A stretch of 64,000 bases of DNA from Epiperipatus broadwayi (GCA_028023455.1 JAQFVV010000229.1:1300501-1364500); one strand, 5' to 3'; shown: positions 37,486 to 51,230, counted from the first letter of the stretch. Made by a program: numbers and translations. The notes: a model not told the origin generated them from the sequence alone.

Positions 37486-37785
37486 CTAAAATGCAATATA
37501 TGGGAAAGAGAACAAACAGGTGTTATTAACCTCATTGAAAAAATTAAAAAACTAAATTGGAGTTGGGCTGGACATATTGCTAGAAGAGATGATAATAGAT
37601 GGACACTTGAAATCTTAAACTGGATTCCAAGAGATTGTAAAAGATCCAGACAGAGACTACATGTGAGATGGATGAATGAAATAATAAAGTGTGCAGGGAT
37701 GATGTGGAGAAGAGAAACTAAATATCAGAGAAGAGAGACCTTGATCCTGCAGTGGATTGATAATGGTTGATGTTGATGATATAAG
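37486..37785 (+). mobile_element. Short 3' fragment of RTE-like LINE
   Basis: About 300 bases match the last part of the RTE coding region (gagaacaaacaggtgttatt, ggagttgggctggacatatt, ctgcagtggattgataatgg) and end in a short gatgttgatgat tail. It is 5'-truncated, on the strand opposite to the element at 31058, and has several frame lesions. Confidence 0.88.
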
Positions 37786-39717
37786 AGATCAAAATATTGA
37801 TGTTACATTAAATTATAATTTTAAAATCACAGTAAATAAATGAGACAAAAACATAAGTGTGTATAATATAAATAAATAAAATTACTTAAGAATAACAATC
37901 ACGCTGAAATAAAGGGAACCAAATGTTAATAGTAAACTGAGAAGTAAAAGGAATACATTTAATTAGACGTTAAATAAAAGCCAATTAATTACATTTATGT
38001 TTTATATTATAAACAATAACTAATTGCCTACCTGCAATGGTAAATACTATTGATTATATATATACACACACACACACTGATAGAAATATTTTTAGGATAA
38101 ACGATGTAACATATTTTTATGCAACCCAAAAATCGGTAAGTGACTAATCCTGGTAACTATTGTGACTCTGCACGACAAATTATTCGATGTTTCAATAACT
38201 TGATATCAGTTACCACAGCTCTAAATAGTTTTTTGACGGTCAGCAAGTACTTTTGGATTCCTAGTAGTTATAATAATAATCAGAACTGCTCATCATTCAC
38301 TGATTAAATCATTTAAATTGTTCTAATTCATATACTTGAAAAATCTGGAAAAAACATTTATTTGTAACAAATCACTTCTTAATTCTTTATTTTACACAAC
38401 ATATGTTCAATAAAGAATAATTTTCTATTCTAGCGCCATTAGTAATAAGATTGAGTAATAAATAAATAACAGATAATAGTGGATTTAAATATCCACTGAC
38501 CATTTTTTAATTTGTTTTTATCAATGAGGTTGCAATATCTCCAGCTTTGAATTCAAAGCCTCATTAATAAAGGTAAATGATTTAATTGCATTATCATCTG
38601 ATAATCGGTAATTACTTAACTTTATGATAGATGACACTAGAGTCGATCCGTTCTTATTTTAATATTCATTTATAGAGAAATTTTAAAAATTGTAAATATG
38701 AAAGAATTTTATTAAATTTAAAAGTCTATATCTAATGTTAAATAAAATACATTTAAACTGAATCTAGTGATTTTCAACAAAATGTCACAATGTCACTTCA
38801 GGGTGCCACTAAATGTAGTATCAACAACATCTTAATAATTTTTACATTGAAATTTAAAAATAAAACAAAAATTGAAAATGTTACATTCTGGACTGATAGA
38901 AAAACAAATATCTTCATATTGCAAGTATTGTTATAATGTTTTACTATTTATTTGTGGGAATTAGGCTTTCTACATTAATCAGTATAAAAAAATAAAATAA
39001 AAAGCTAAAATCATTTGAGAAAAAAATCAGAGTATTTTTTTTTTTTCATTACATTTAATATTAAAAAAATTGATAAATCACAGCATGTCACATTAAATAT
39101 ATTATTGATATATAAAATAATATTATTATATGTCATGTTTTGTATAAATATATGTAAGAAAATTATAATTTAATAGCTTTGTAATGATTTTAAAATACTG
39201 TATACAATTTAAACTAATTAATACAAATTATAAATTATTTATAAGTATTCAATACAACAAATTATATATGAGCAAAATAGATATATAAGTTATATATTAA
39301 CACAAATACGTTGTTTATTTAATAAATTGTCTGTCATGTTTCTAAAACATGTCTCTGATTTTTCTTTTCTCCTAATCATTTTCTACTTAAAATAAAAACA
39401 CTGTCAAAGCAAACTTCCATTATGAATAAGAGAATATTCTGCAAATACAGATTTTAATCTATTTGCAGAATATTGCAATTTATTGTGTAACTATCAATGC
39501 ACATTTCAATTTCCCACTGCAATTGGACCGACAATAAATCACCACTTTCTATATAATATTACATTTGTTGATTTTATTAAGAGAATCCTTTTTATTAATA
39601 ATTAATCTACCATTATTTGGTACAACTTTAAATGCAACATTTTATTTTGCATGTGGAAAACTATTTGAAAAAGAAAAATTAAAGAAGCATAGTTTATAAA
39701 TATGGCAATCATGTCAA
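37786..39717. other. Intron, one perfect hairpin
   Basis: AT-rich DNA. At 39433-39474 aatattctgcaaata and its perfect complement flank a 12-base spacer whose outer bases can also pair. A short CA run lies near 38065-38076. No gene seen. Confidence 0.6.
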
Positions 39718-39812
39718 GCGTTGTTAGCCAGGAGGTCAGCGCAGCCGCCTTGCAGGCAAGCAGTTGGTTGCAGATGGTTGTTGCAGGTTGGCCTCCCAGC
39801 CGATGCTATGAC
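39718..39812. repeat. Isolated GC-rich island, possible SINE remnant
   Basis: About 95 bases of roughly balanced composition in strongly AT-rich DNA. They contain ggaggtcagcgcagccgcc and gttggcctcccagccgatgc, whose ends are partly complementary, and an A-run follows. The ggtcagcgcag and ggttgcagg strings loosely recall internal Pol III A and B boxes. Identity unknown. Confidence 0.35.
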
Positions 39813-40294
39813 ATATGAAAAAAAAGTATGACAATCTTTTAAATAAGCAATATAATTGTGTTATTGGTACATAAACAATGGAAGGTTGACCATTCACGTG
39901 AGAACATTAATGTTGTGTGCCTTTTTTGGGTTCTTTTTTTTTTAATTTTAAATTTTAACTGTAAAATGCTATCAGAAAGCAGACTTGCTATATAAGCTGG
40001 CTAGAGTTGTTATTTATTATTACATTTTGCTATTTTTAATATTGTGGTGATTATTTCATAGTTTTTTGTTTATTATAATTATTTTAACTGATGTTATGTG
40101 TGTGTGAAAATAAAATCATTTTTGAGTCATTCTATTAAAATCTTTGTTATAACATGTTTTATATAGAAGTATCAATATTATCAAAAAGTTAAAAAAAACA
40201 CTGTCGTAATCTGATTAAAAAATGATTTATAATCATATATACATTTACTGAAATGTGATTGCTATTAATAAGTGTTTAATTAAAGAGAAACGAT

Positions 40295-40662
40295 TTCCAC
40301 CTTTAATATATGTGCTGTACTGATCTTAAAATGAATAACTCAATGACATCATGTTGAGTACTAAGGATACTCTCAAACTCAAACACAAGATAGAGACTTT
40401 TGAAAAGATAAGAAGAGCCATCTTATCTTTAAACCTACTTTCTAATTATATAGGCCAATCTGAAGCATCTTAATTTGAGAGCATGAAGATGTTTCTCTAT
40501 TCACTTTTACATAATTTATTTTAACATTCGTGAAATTACTCAATTTACTATGTGTTAATATTATAATTTCTTGTATTAGAGTTTGAGAATATCCTTAATA
40601 CTCAACATGATATCAATGAGCAATTATAAGATCAGTACAACACATATATTAAAGATGGAATA
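40295..40662. mobile_element. Non-autonomous element with about 85-base terminal inverted repeats
   Basis: Left end (ttccacctttaatatatgtg ... gtactgatctt ... catgttgagtactaaggata) and right end are inverted copies, with about 200 bases of unrelated centre and no open frame. Fits a MITE-like DNA transposon. Target duplication not clear. Confidence 0.75.
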
Positions 40663-43600
40663 TTTAGAAAATGAGAAATCTTTAGTAATAATCATTTATC
40701 AGAATGCAACTCTTTAATTCTAATGAAGTGTAATGAATCACTATGGAACTGAAGTGGTGCATAAGTTTTAGTCAACACATGATTGTATGAGTTGTAAGTC
40801 TTATGCAGAGTCTCTTCTGCTTTCCAGTGTAAATGTGAAAAAGTCTTAACAAAGTCATCTAAAAATGGTTAGTGTCATAAAATCAGATAGGATCATATTA
40901 ACTGATAGTTCAATTAAGGTAGTAAAAATATTTGTTATATTAGTAATAAATAATATCTTAGTAAGGAGTGTAAATGCTCTATATATAATATCTACAGAAA
41001 TAAAAATGGAATAACAAAAAATTGATTAACAAAGAGTTTTGCTTGATGACACTACAAATGTTTTATGAATTATAAATATGCCAACTTACAAAGCATGTTG
41101 GTCATAAAGATTATCCATTTGACAACTTGCAATATTACATTTTTAAGGGTTTTTGCAGCAAATTATTCTTTAAAAAGAGTTTCACTATTTTGTCTTATTA
41201 TAGCTCTTCACTGTATTTAAGATCACCCAAGTCCTTCTGATAAAAACAATTAATATTCTATTTTTATGATATCTTTAAGATAATCTATACAATGTAAATT
41301 GATCTCCTGTGAAAACCATGTTCAAGATCATCATAAAATATATTTAATAAGTCTGTTACTATTCATTGTCTTCACCTAATTCATCAAAGATGAATATTAG
41401 AATAGTACATTCAATATACTACCATATTCAATAAGAAGAATATTACTTAATGCAGTCAGTCCTTAAATAATTTTATTAGCAACTTTATGTTATGATAAAT
41501 GATGCATAATTCCTCCTGTCACTGTCCAATTTTTATACATAGAGAAAGTCTAAGAAAACATAAATTTAGCTTTATAATAGCAACGATTATTATCATTCTG
41601 AGAGCAATGAATCTCTTAGCATTAATTATCAAAAGAGAAAATATATATATCATATATCAGAAGTTAGCAGGTGAAACTAGAGATTTTGTTTTAGGTCAGA
41701 TATGAATTTAAACCTGAGTAAAAATTAACATATCTATTCTTATTGAAGAAAATCATATGAAATCATTTATGTTTTTTTTTCATGTATTTTAGATATATTT
41801 AAAAACTTTTTATTTTTCTCACATAGTTTATACACATTTAAAAAAAGTAAAAAAAGGTGTATTTCTGGCTGAAGCAGCTATCTTCAGTTGATTCAACTAA
41901 GAATCTTATATATTTGAGAACAAGAAATTTGGCTCTTGTAGATTCAGTTGTAATAATTTGATAATAAATACTAAAACAAAACAATAAAGATGTATAAGTA
42001 GTATGATCAGAATCAATTGAGCATCCTGGTTCACCAGAAACACATCTTAGAAATCATTTATCTTTCTCAGATGTCTTTATTTGTTAGTTCAAAGTGTGTG
42101 TAGTGAAACAAAAAATTTAAATACTCAAAAACATTGTCTACCATTATATAAAAAAATAATATTTTAAAAATAATACAATAATAAAATATAATACAAAAAA
42201 GTTTATTTGAAAGTTTGTGGTCATGGTATTTTAGTTGTAATTACACATTGAACTACTTTCATCATCTAATATTAATCGTTATATATCTTTAGTAATAGCA
42301 TACATGTTAGTATACAATTTAAGTTTCAAGTCATATTGTTTTCATCACTGATGTTGCTGAACTATCCAGTGATAATACTAGCATGAGAATCTAATCTCAA
42401 TTTTTAGTTTCATTAATATTGAATTTAAGATGACACTCTAATCAACTAGGTTATTCTGTCAAAGGCAGCTGTCAATAGAAATTTTATATACTTATCTATG
42501 AAATTTCTGATTTTTCTACTTTTTCTAGACCTTAGGAGGACGTCATAGATAAATATCTGAAATTTCTACTGACTTATGACTTTGACAGAACACTTTAGAG
42601 TCTAAAGATCTAAGTTAAATTCTATGCTGTTATCACTGGTCAGGTTATTAACACCTCAAAAAGAGAAAAAATAATACCACTCAAAATGCTGTGTTATATA
42701 CTTACCTGTGTGCTATTATTACCAGTTAAATGCATTTAAAAAACTACGAATTTTTCTAAAGCTCATTTAACAAATATTAGATTGTAGAAATAGTCCAATA
42801 TATAATTACTAATACAAAAAAATTACTTAGATATTTTCTACAACTTATATAGTATTGTATTTTTGAATAAGTTCTTATTAACTTATCTCTTTCAGTTGAT
42901 ATATGGAAGAATATACTGCATAAGGCATTGGTAATATCTTTGTACTACTGTTGCCCCATGCCAGCATAACTTTTTGTTTCTGACTTGTATTAATTCAATA
43001 ATTGCTTTTGCGCAGAACATAATGATGATGCCAGTGGGAGAAAATATTATTGAAGTACTCCTTCTGGAACCAATGAGCACACTTTATTCAAAAAATGAGT
43101 CAAGATAAATTAATTCTTTATTTTGTGTAAGAGGCTTTTTATGAATGTGAATCAGACCAGCTATCGTTTAAAGCATTTAAGTAATTGCGCAGGAATTCTG
43201 AAAATAAAATTTAAAAAAATAATCCGGTTTAATTTGTAAAATATTTTAAAAAGCTAATTTCAAATCTATCATGCATATAAATGAAATAGTATTTTTACTC
43301 AATCAAAATCCAGAATGTACCAAAAGCCATAAATGATGTAATGATAAATGATAAACCGGTTTTGAACCATAGCTTTATATTTAATATATCATTTTCATTT
43401 CCTCAGAACTTCTGATTGATTTCTAGATTATTCTTCGGTATAAATATTATTCTGTTTACACATCTATAAAATTTGTAATCAAGTATTTAAACATTTTAGA
43501 ACTTAAACTTCTATTATCAACATTTTTGTAAACATTACATTAATTTAAGTGATCGCCTCAACCGAATGATGACAATCGTCATCTGTAATTGAAACTTAAT

Positions 43601-43866
43601 ATGTTATATTGTTTTATTGTATTAATTCAGACAGCTATGTAAGTATAATCAAAACAATTGGATAGTTATTCTAGCTTATCAAACTTTCTGAATTAACCTT
43701 TCCAATTTTTGTATTTCTCTCTAAACAGAAACCAAATAATCCATTTTATTTGGATGCTTTAAGCTATATTACATCTTCAGTTGTCTTTTGATTATAATAT
43801 AAATTATATACACTCCTTATGAAACTATATGAAATTACATTTTTGTTCTTTTTTTTTTTTTTTCAG
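40663..43866. other. Intron up to the APE exon
   Basis: Apart from the palindrome at 42454 and a weak match near 42018-42080 to the right arm of foldback element A, nothing recognised. The region ends in a long T-rich acceptor tract. Confidence 0.5.
42454..42590. mobile_element. Small palindromic element
   Basis: Arms of about 48 bases (ttctgtcaaaggcagctgtc ... atctatga and complement) flank a pyrimidine-rich centre of about 40 bases. Confidence 0.62.
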
Positions 43867-44022
43867 AATTATTATGGAGAGCGCCAGAGCTTTTAGACTT
43901 GACTAAATTAGAAAATTTTTCTGGAAATCAAAAAGGAGACATTTACTCTTTTGGAATTATACTGCAAGAGGTTATCACTAGAGGTGGACCTTACGACAAT
44001 GTAATACCATTTAATGCGAAAG
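43867..44022 (+). CDS. Receptor guanylate cyclase, APE and alpha-F exon
   Basis: A 156-base exon follows a very long pyrimidine tract ending in ttcag. Its first two bases complete a lysine codon begun by the single base left over in the exon ending at 11809. It encodes LLWRAPELLD, the APE-type motif, and GDIYSFGIILQEV, the alpha-F helix motif typical of receptor cyclases, and ends in PFNAK. It leaves one base (phase 1) before the donor ggtact. The phase match across a 32-kb intron and the exact order of the domain motifs support joining. The donor gtacta is weaker than the others. Confidence 0.93.
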
Positions 44023-46239
44023 GTACTAATATCGCACTCAATAATATTATTGCTGCTGTTGTTGTTTAATGTTGCTATCAGAAAATCAGTGTTTGTTATA
44101 GAACTATAATAAGCAGAAACAAGAATAATTTGTATTCAAAAGATAGTAAGCAGTGGCAAACTAATTATTTGGTCATGGTATCCTTTTCTCTTTGAGTAAA
44201 AATCTTTGTACATTATAATAATCAGATCCTTCTACCTGTCTTAACTACGGGTATTTTTTTAAAAAAAACAACGTTATACCTATTTTTTTCTTACTATTTA
44301 CCTAAGTATAGGGTATGTTAGTATAACATACATTGCAAAAGTTATGTTAGGCTGAAATATTAATAGTGTGAGTCTGATCTCAAATCATATCTTTAAATAA
44401 ATATCTAAATCGCATGTGTTCAATATTAGTATGTATGGATATAATACTTTATATTAATAATGATAAAATAAATACTCAATATAATAATAAAATAAAGTTA
44501 AAATGTTTTACCATCATACCCTTGTCCTAAATTTTCGTCACATGTGTTTTAGCTATTAGTCCAGTATGACTGCAATCCTACTAAATCACTTGGAACAGAA
44601 CTAAAATTTGTCCAGCTTGATTTTACCCTTGTTCACCAAATTTCCTTGTTTGTATACATTTAATATTTTCTCTATTCTCTTTAAGTAATGCGATATATTG
44701 TATCTACATTTTTAAATCTGTAGAATGTTATTCAATTAAATTTTTAGCTAAATACATTCATTTTTATACTCCCCCTTCTATTTTAACGGATATTTCATTT
44801 TTAGATAAAAACTTCATTTTAGCCTCCATCCTCTTATTTTGGAAACGGGTAAAACATTTCAAATACTGTATTATGATTTTTTTTTATTTGATTTTCTTTT
44901 TCTTTTTTTTTTGTGGTTAAATATCCTTAAATAGCTAAAATAAAGAGCAAACTGTTATTTGAAGATAATTTTTTTTCAATTTTGATTTTATATTTGTTTA
45001 TAATATAATGTGAAACAGCTTCTTAAACGAAGTCAAAAGTTTCTATACCTAGGCTCAGAAACCTTATTAGCTAAATTAACCACCACCCCCTTCAAAACAT
45101 GTACTTCTTACTAATTATTAATCAATTATTTTTGTACGCGCTGATCTCTTATCTAATAATACTTTTCCACAAAAAAAATACCAGAACATTGGAACAGTTC
45201 GTGAGAAATATGGATTGTCTGGTCATCCTAATTAAAAAGCATCTTTACTACATCTCCAATTTTCATTGTGAGATACTGATTATAAGAATATATAACATTA
45301 TTTCCTTTAGATATTTTTATATACTAATATTATTTATACATTAATCAACAAGTTATATTTTATTTTTATTTGGAAATAATAAAACATTCTACAACAGTTC
45401 CAAAACAAATTAATGATATTATCCATGCTTCTACATTTTTAGTTTGTTTCTCATCAGCAGAATATGTTCATATCCATGTTCTGATCATAAATATTTATCT
45501 GCGTTGACTAAATATTGCATGGATCTAGCATCTCGATAAATAATAATTTGCAACATGGTCAATAAGTAATCAATTTTTTTTAATTAAATTCATATTGCTG
45601 AATCTGCCCTTAGGTAAGATGTTTATGAAAACAATAAAAATGAATTGAAGTTTTTTATGCGATATATATATTATTAAGTCCCCGTTCTAAGAATTACCTT
45701 TTTGTTATCAATATCATTATAGTTGTAAACAAATAACATTTCATAATTCAGTTTTTTATTTAGAAAAAAAATTGATATTTGGTTTTTTTTTTATTTTTTA
45801 ATAATGAAATCGGTACAAAAAATGTTTACGAATTCGTCCTGTTCTGTCTCTGGAAAAAAGTAATGGAATGTTGTTTTAGCTTGTTCCGGAAATTATCACT
45901 CCTTGTTCTATTTCATTTTGATAAAAAATGTTTCGTTAGTTTTATTATTCTGTTCTAATATCAGATCAATGAATTATTAATCTCACACAGAGACAAAACT
46001 GTGTAAACAGTTTATGTAAGCATAAAGTATAGTGATCATGTGATGTTTAATTATTAATCTCTAATAAGCTTATTATAAAATAAGATATTAGATTCCATAT
46101 AACAATAAGATTCTGAATTATTAACTATGATAATAAGAAGATTTTATACTGACATTAGTAACAATTCAAAAACTTGCTATTATATAACATCTAATATCTT
46201 ATTTAACAATAAGCTTACTTGAAAGCATTACAAAACCCT
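44023..46239. other. Intron, no feature seen
   Basis: AT-rich intronic DNA; the frame at 45099-45344 shows no motif. Confidence 0.55.
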
Positions 46240-47781
46240 GTGATATATAAGTTTATTATATCTTTCGAATTGCCTAGAATTTTAAATGAAGAAGTGAGAC
46301 ATGCAATTAAATTTATAAAGAAAGGAAAGGCTCCAGATAATGATGGAATTATAATTGATATATTAAAAGAAGCAGGTGAAGAAACAGAATTTTTTTTAGC
46401 AAAGTTATATACCAAATGTCTAAATGATAAAGATGTACCAGATGATTGGAAAAATGCAGTATTTATATTAATATTTAAAAAAAGGTAATAAAGAAGATAT
46501 TAGAAATTACAGACCTATCTGCCTTTTATCAGTTTTATACAATTTTTTTACCAAAATAATTACAACTCGTTTACAGAGAACATTGGATTTCCACCAAACA
46601 AGAGAACAAACTGGATTTAAAAGTGGTTTTAGTACAGTAGATCATTTCCAGATATTAAGAAAAGTTATAGAAAGGACATATGAATAGCCATTATGCTTTG
46701 GATTTGTAGATTATGAAAAGGCATTTGGTTCTATAAACATTTCTTCAGTGATTAACGCATTGGATCATCAAGGTATAGATCCGGGATATTGTCATATTTT
46801 AAAGAATATTTATAAAAATGCAACAACAACAATTAGATTACATAATGATACTAAGAAAGTCAACATTGAAAAGGATGTAAGACAGAGTGATTCTATATCT
46901 TCAAAACTTTTTACAGCAGGGCTGCAAATAGTATTTTATGGATTGAAATAGGAAGCTAAAAGAGTGAAAGTAAATGGAGATTATTTAAGTCATTTAGATT
47001 TTGCAGATGATGTAGTTGTTTTTGCAAATAATGCTTTAGATCTGCAGGAAATGTTGTAGGAGTTATCAGATGAAAGTAGGAAAGTAAAACTAAAGATAAA
47101 TGTTAAAAAGACTAAAGTAATGTTCAATGGATTTTATCAAAATATGAAAATAAAGATTGATTATGATGAGTTGGAAGAAGTTAACAGCTACAAATACCTT
47201 GGTCAGATTATTAATACAGATGGAAACATAATGGATAAAATTAATCATAGAATTAAACTTGGTTGGAGTGCTTTTGGTAGAAATAACTTGATACTAAAAG
47301 GAAATATGCCTATGTGTTTGAAAAGAAAGGTTTTTAATAAATGTGTTTTACCAGTTCTTACTTATGGATCTGAGACTTGGACACTTAATAGAAGAGCAAT
47401 TCAGAGACTTCAGATCATTCAAAGAAGTATGGAGATATGCATGCTAGGAGTAATAAAAAGAGATTGAAAACACAATATATGGGTAAGAGAACAAACAGGT
47501 GTTATTGATCTCACTGAAAAAATTAAAAGACTGAAGTGGAGTTGGGCTGGACATATTTCTACAAGAGATGATAATAGATGTACAACTGAAATCTTAAACG
47601 GGATTCCAAAAGATTTAAAAGTCCCAGCAAGAGGCTGCATATGAGATGAATGGATGAAATAAGAAAGTGTGCAGGGGTGATGTGGAGAAGAGAAGCTAAA
47701 GATCGGCGAAAATGGATTGAACTTAGAGAGACCATTCTGCAGTGGATTGATAATGGTTGATGATGATGATGATGATGATGT
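46240..47781 (+). mobile_element. 5'-truncated RTE-like LINE copy
   Basis: About 1.54 kb starting in the coding region (LPRILNEEVRHAIK, KGKAPDNDG) and ending in WIDNG plus an (ATG)n tail (47758-47779). The endonuclease is absent. Reverse transcriptase motifs FVDYEKAFGS, DVRQSDSIS and FADDVVVFAN remain, with G-to-D and G-to-S changes in the RQGD block. A frameshift near 46485 and stops near 46687, 46950, 47057 and 47465 inactivate it. It is the same family as the element at 31058 but in opposite orientation. Confidence 0.92.
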
Positions 47782-50101
47782 GATTGTTCAATAATATACA
47801 TATTATTAGCAACAAACAGTATTAGAGAAGTTCTTGCTTTCAGTTATTATTTATTTATTTTAATTAGAGAAATATTCCATAATTAAAGTTAAACAAAAAA
47901 TCTTACATCTTTTCTGAGAATAAGAATCATGTGGGAAATTAGTTCATTAAACAATAGCTACATGAATTAACATGATTAAATAATAAGTGATTATAACAGA
48001 GTTAGTAACTTCAAAATTAAACTAATAATAAAATATCAGTTTCTGTTGAAATTAAATTCATCTGTCTTTTAAAACTAGAGATGGGTAACTTTGATATGAT
48101 AAATCCCAAATGGCATGTTACAACATTGAATAAATAATGTCTAATGTATATTCTTTCTTTTTGATTATGGGATTTACCCGATACATTCATTTGAGCATAG
48201 TGAGGAAAACATCTGACTATAACAGAAATAACAAATGCAATATGCAACACACAATCAGTGGGTAATCATCGAATAATGCTAACATTTGAGGAAGTCATAA
48301 AAACTACCCAAAATATCAAGCAATAAATGGAAAAAAATGAATCAGTTATTCAAATACGAATTTCATTGTGCAAATCAATACTAATATAAAACTTGCATAG
48401 TTTTAATAAGCTGTATAGAAGATTACCCTCCTCACTTTAACAAATATTAATAAAACTTGCAGTTTTTATGAGCAACATATAGAATTTAATTCTTCCCCTT
48501 AAAAACAACATTTATTTGTACTAAGATGTTTTAATATTCATAATGTAACTAAATAGAAGTTTTATTTTATTTTTAGAAAAAAATAATCTCCATATACTTT
48601 GTTGTTCTGATGAACAAGTAGTAGGGTTTTTTTTACTGTCCCTTGAATAACTTTTGTATTAAGATATTAAATGATTACGTATTAAAATAGCATCTTAATA
48701 CAAATGTTAAAATGGACTAAAAAAATTGTTACTCACTCATTAAATAGAAAAGCATTTGGAGATTTTTTTTTCTAAAAATAAAATGAAATTTTTCACTATT
48801 TACATTTGTATTTTGAATATGAAGGGGAGGCTAAAATCTATTACTTGTTCATTAAAGCTGCCCCAAATTTTATACTAATGTTGCTTTTGTATATGCAAAT
48901 TTGTATTTGCATAACTGATACTTTTTTTTCACTTATCACTTGGTATTTTTAATTGTTCTATAATTCATTCAAATTGCAATAAATGTTAATCAGTATATGT
49001 TTCTAAAGTTATTCTAGAAAAGTAAGATTGATTTAGTGAATATATGCCATATTTGAAAAACAAATCTTTTATTATGTTAAGATGATTTAGGAAGTGATCA
49101 AGATAACAAAGATAACCTCAAGCCACGGATGCCAAAAAATAATAGCAGATCAAACAATAACAATGCTGAAGTATAAGAAATCTTAATAGTAGCAAGAGTT
49201 ACATAATCTTTATGCCCATTGTAGAACTTTATTTCATGTCAAATAGCTAGGTTTAGACAGATTTTTTTAAAATTATAAATTTAAACCTGTCTTAATCAAT
49301 AAGCTATTAGCTGCAGAGCTATTTAAATAATATCATATTTAAGTACATGTATATTGTCTATACTAAACTTAATGTAATAAGGGATTTGAACTCAGATTTT
49401 CAAACTCCACACAGCTATTCAATTCATCTTATACAACTGAGACACATGACCACATACATGTGAAGAAAATAAATGATCTCCAATATACTTATTTCGTGCT
49501 CCAATATATTTTAAAAGATAAAGCATGAATTCAGTGTTTCTAACCTTTTCGCCGCCATTGATGGATTCAACATTATTTACAATTGTATTTTTGGTTTATA
49601 ATTGTTATATTAATCGTTATTTTACTAGTTCATGCCATCATAGAACTTTAATTATCTAGCTATTATTAGTTAATTACTCATTCACTAACCAATAATGGGA
49701 TGATTAGTTAGATTGGCTATGGGCAAACAAGTTGATGAAAAAATTCTATCTTGTGGCAGAAAAATTGTCTAGAGTTAACATGCTTCAAACTTAAATCCCA
49801 ATTCATGCTCATGATAATCATATGGTCTAATATTTTTCAACAAGACTAATCAAATCGAAGATAATTCATGCTGATTATAAAAGTAGATATCTTCTAAAAT
49901 TAGTTATCTATTTTATTTTAATTTTTTCAATGATATTTATTTTTGTTCACTTTCAGTCTTTTTGAACATTACACATTTTTTTAATAAAATAGATTGAGTT
50001 AGGTTGACAAAAACTGATAATTTTAAAAATATATGAATAAAAACATTTATTTATTAGAATTTTTTTTTTTTAAATTTAAGACAATCTTACTATTTTTATA
50101 G
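47782..50101. other. Intron between APE and C-lobe exons
   Basis: AT-rich; one antisense SINE-like segment is listed separately. No other feature supported. Confidence 0.55.
49378..49455 (-). repeat. tRNA-derived SINE head (candidate)
   Basis: On the minus strand a GAGTTCAAATCCC string matches the Pol III B box (GGTTCRANTCC) and lies about 45 bases after a loose A-box-like stretch (tctcagttgtataagat). No cloverleaf with paired acceptor stem can be drawn, so it is not a functional tRNA. Confidence 0.4.
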
Positions 50102-50270
50102 ACATAGTTCACAAAGTTCGTGCTAAGCATTATCCACCATTTCGCCCTAAAATAGAGCCAGGTATATGTCATGAACAACTCAGAGTTTTAATGGAACTTT
50201 GTTGGCAAGATGATCCACTCGAAAGACCTACATTTGACGCAATCAAAAACTTGTTTAAACGAATAGCCAA
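50102..50270 (+). CDS. Receptor guanylate cyclase, kinase-homology C-lobe exon
   Basis: A 169-base exon follows ttttatag and ends before gtaagaaa. It enters in phase 1, completing an aspartate codon, and leaves in phase 2. It encodes DIVHKVR, then PPFRP, LMELCWQDDPLERPTF and IKNLFKRIA. The pattern of a tryptophan in C-W-x-D/E-D-P-x-ERP-x-F is the classic end of the kinase-homology domain in natriuretic-peptide-type guanylate cyclases. The two bases left over (aa) plus the first base of the exon at 61246 make a lysine codon. No insertions or stops are seen. Confidence 0.95.
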
Positions 50271-50747
50271 GTAAGAAACAATTATTTTTAATATTTATAA
50301 AAACGTTCCTTTTTCTGATAATGTTTTTTTTTTCAGGTACTTTATTTTTTATTTTTACAACCTTGATGTTGATATTGATGATCTATATATAATCTGAGGG
50401 ATTGGCTTGATACTGTTCGTACTTTCATAGTTGTTGTTGAATTGTTGTTGTTGTTATTGTTATTGTTATATTATTATTATTAAATATTGTCCAGCTATAT
50501 TAAAAGCTGATAATCTTATAAATACCTTTTTTCCAAAATATGCTATCATATATTTGTTTTTCAGCCTACTCAAATGTACACTTATTACTCTTGTAATAAA
50601 ATACCTACCATATTTGTGGTCTACCCTTTTCTTTATTTACTTCTAATCTTCCAAGAATTTTTGTTGTGTTTAAAAGTAATATAAAAACAACAGTTAAATT
50701 TATTATACTAATTAATAATAAATACCAAACAATTTTATCAGTTATCA

Positions 50748-51230
50748 TCATTAACATTACCTTCTTGATCTGTCATTTTGAGAATAGGCAATAATGTGGA
50801 TGAACTGCTTTCTAGCCCATTCTTTCCTTCACTTTTCTGCATGCTTTCAATATTGTTCAATTCCAATCTCTTCTATGATATTATTCATCCATAATAGTTT
50901 TGACATTCCTCTTCTTTTCTAGATTTATTCACAATTCCAATCATGATATCTTACTCTAATGTATCTGCCTCTCTCACTACATGTCCAAAAGAGTATAACT
51001 TTTATTTTAATATTTCCAACAGCTATCTTTGAGGATCTTCCTACTTTAAAACTTATCATTAATTCTTTTAGCTATTCAAGCCCTCCCCCCAAATATTATT
51101 TCACAACATTTTATTTAAAAGCATTAATCCTTGCCCTCTTTTATTTCCTCAGTGTCATACTTCATATCCATATATTGCAATGCATCAAAATAAAGCCTTT
51201 GGTAGTCTATGTTTTGTCAACTATCTTCAT
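50748..51230 (-). mobile_element. 3' fragment of a second RTE-like LINE family
   Basis: The minus strand reads degenerate but ordered fragments: a YGYEV-type block (for YG-E-WTLRK), RINAF-like codons, FGHVVREADTLE, DIMIGIVNKSRK, then EEIGIEQ-type and a final MTDQEG with a short ATG-rich tail. H-V-R and the basic linker are typical of the end of RTE/Jockey-type LINE proteins. The sequence differs from the family at 31058. Many stops are present. Confidence 0.65.

Noticed and set aside
49378-49455. Functional tRNA gene on the minus strand
   Set aside because: Good B box, but no acceptor-stem pairing or convincing anticodon arm; kept only as a SINE candidate.
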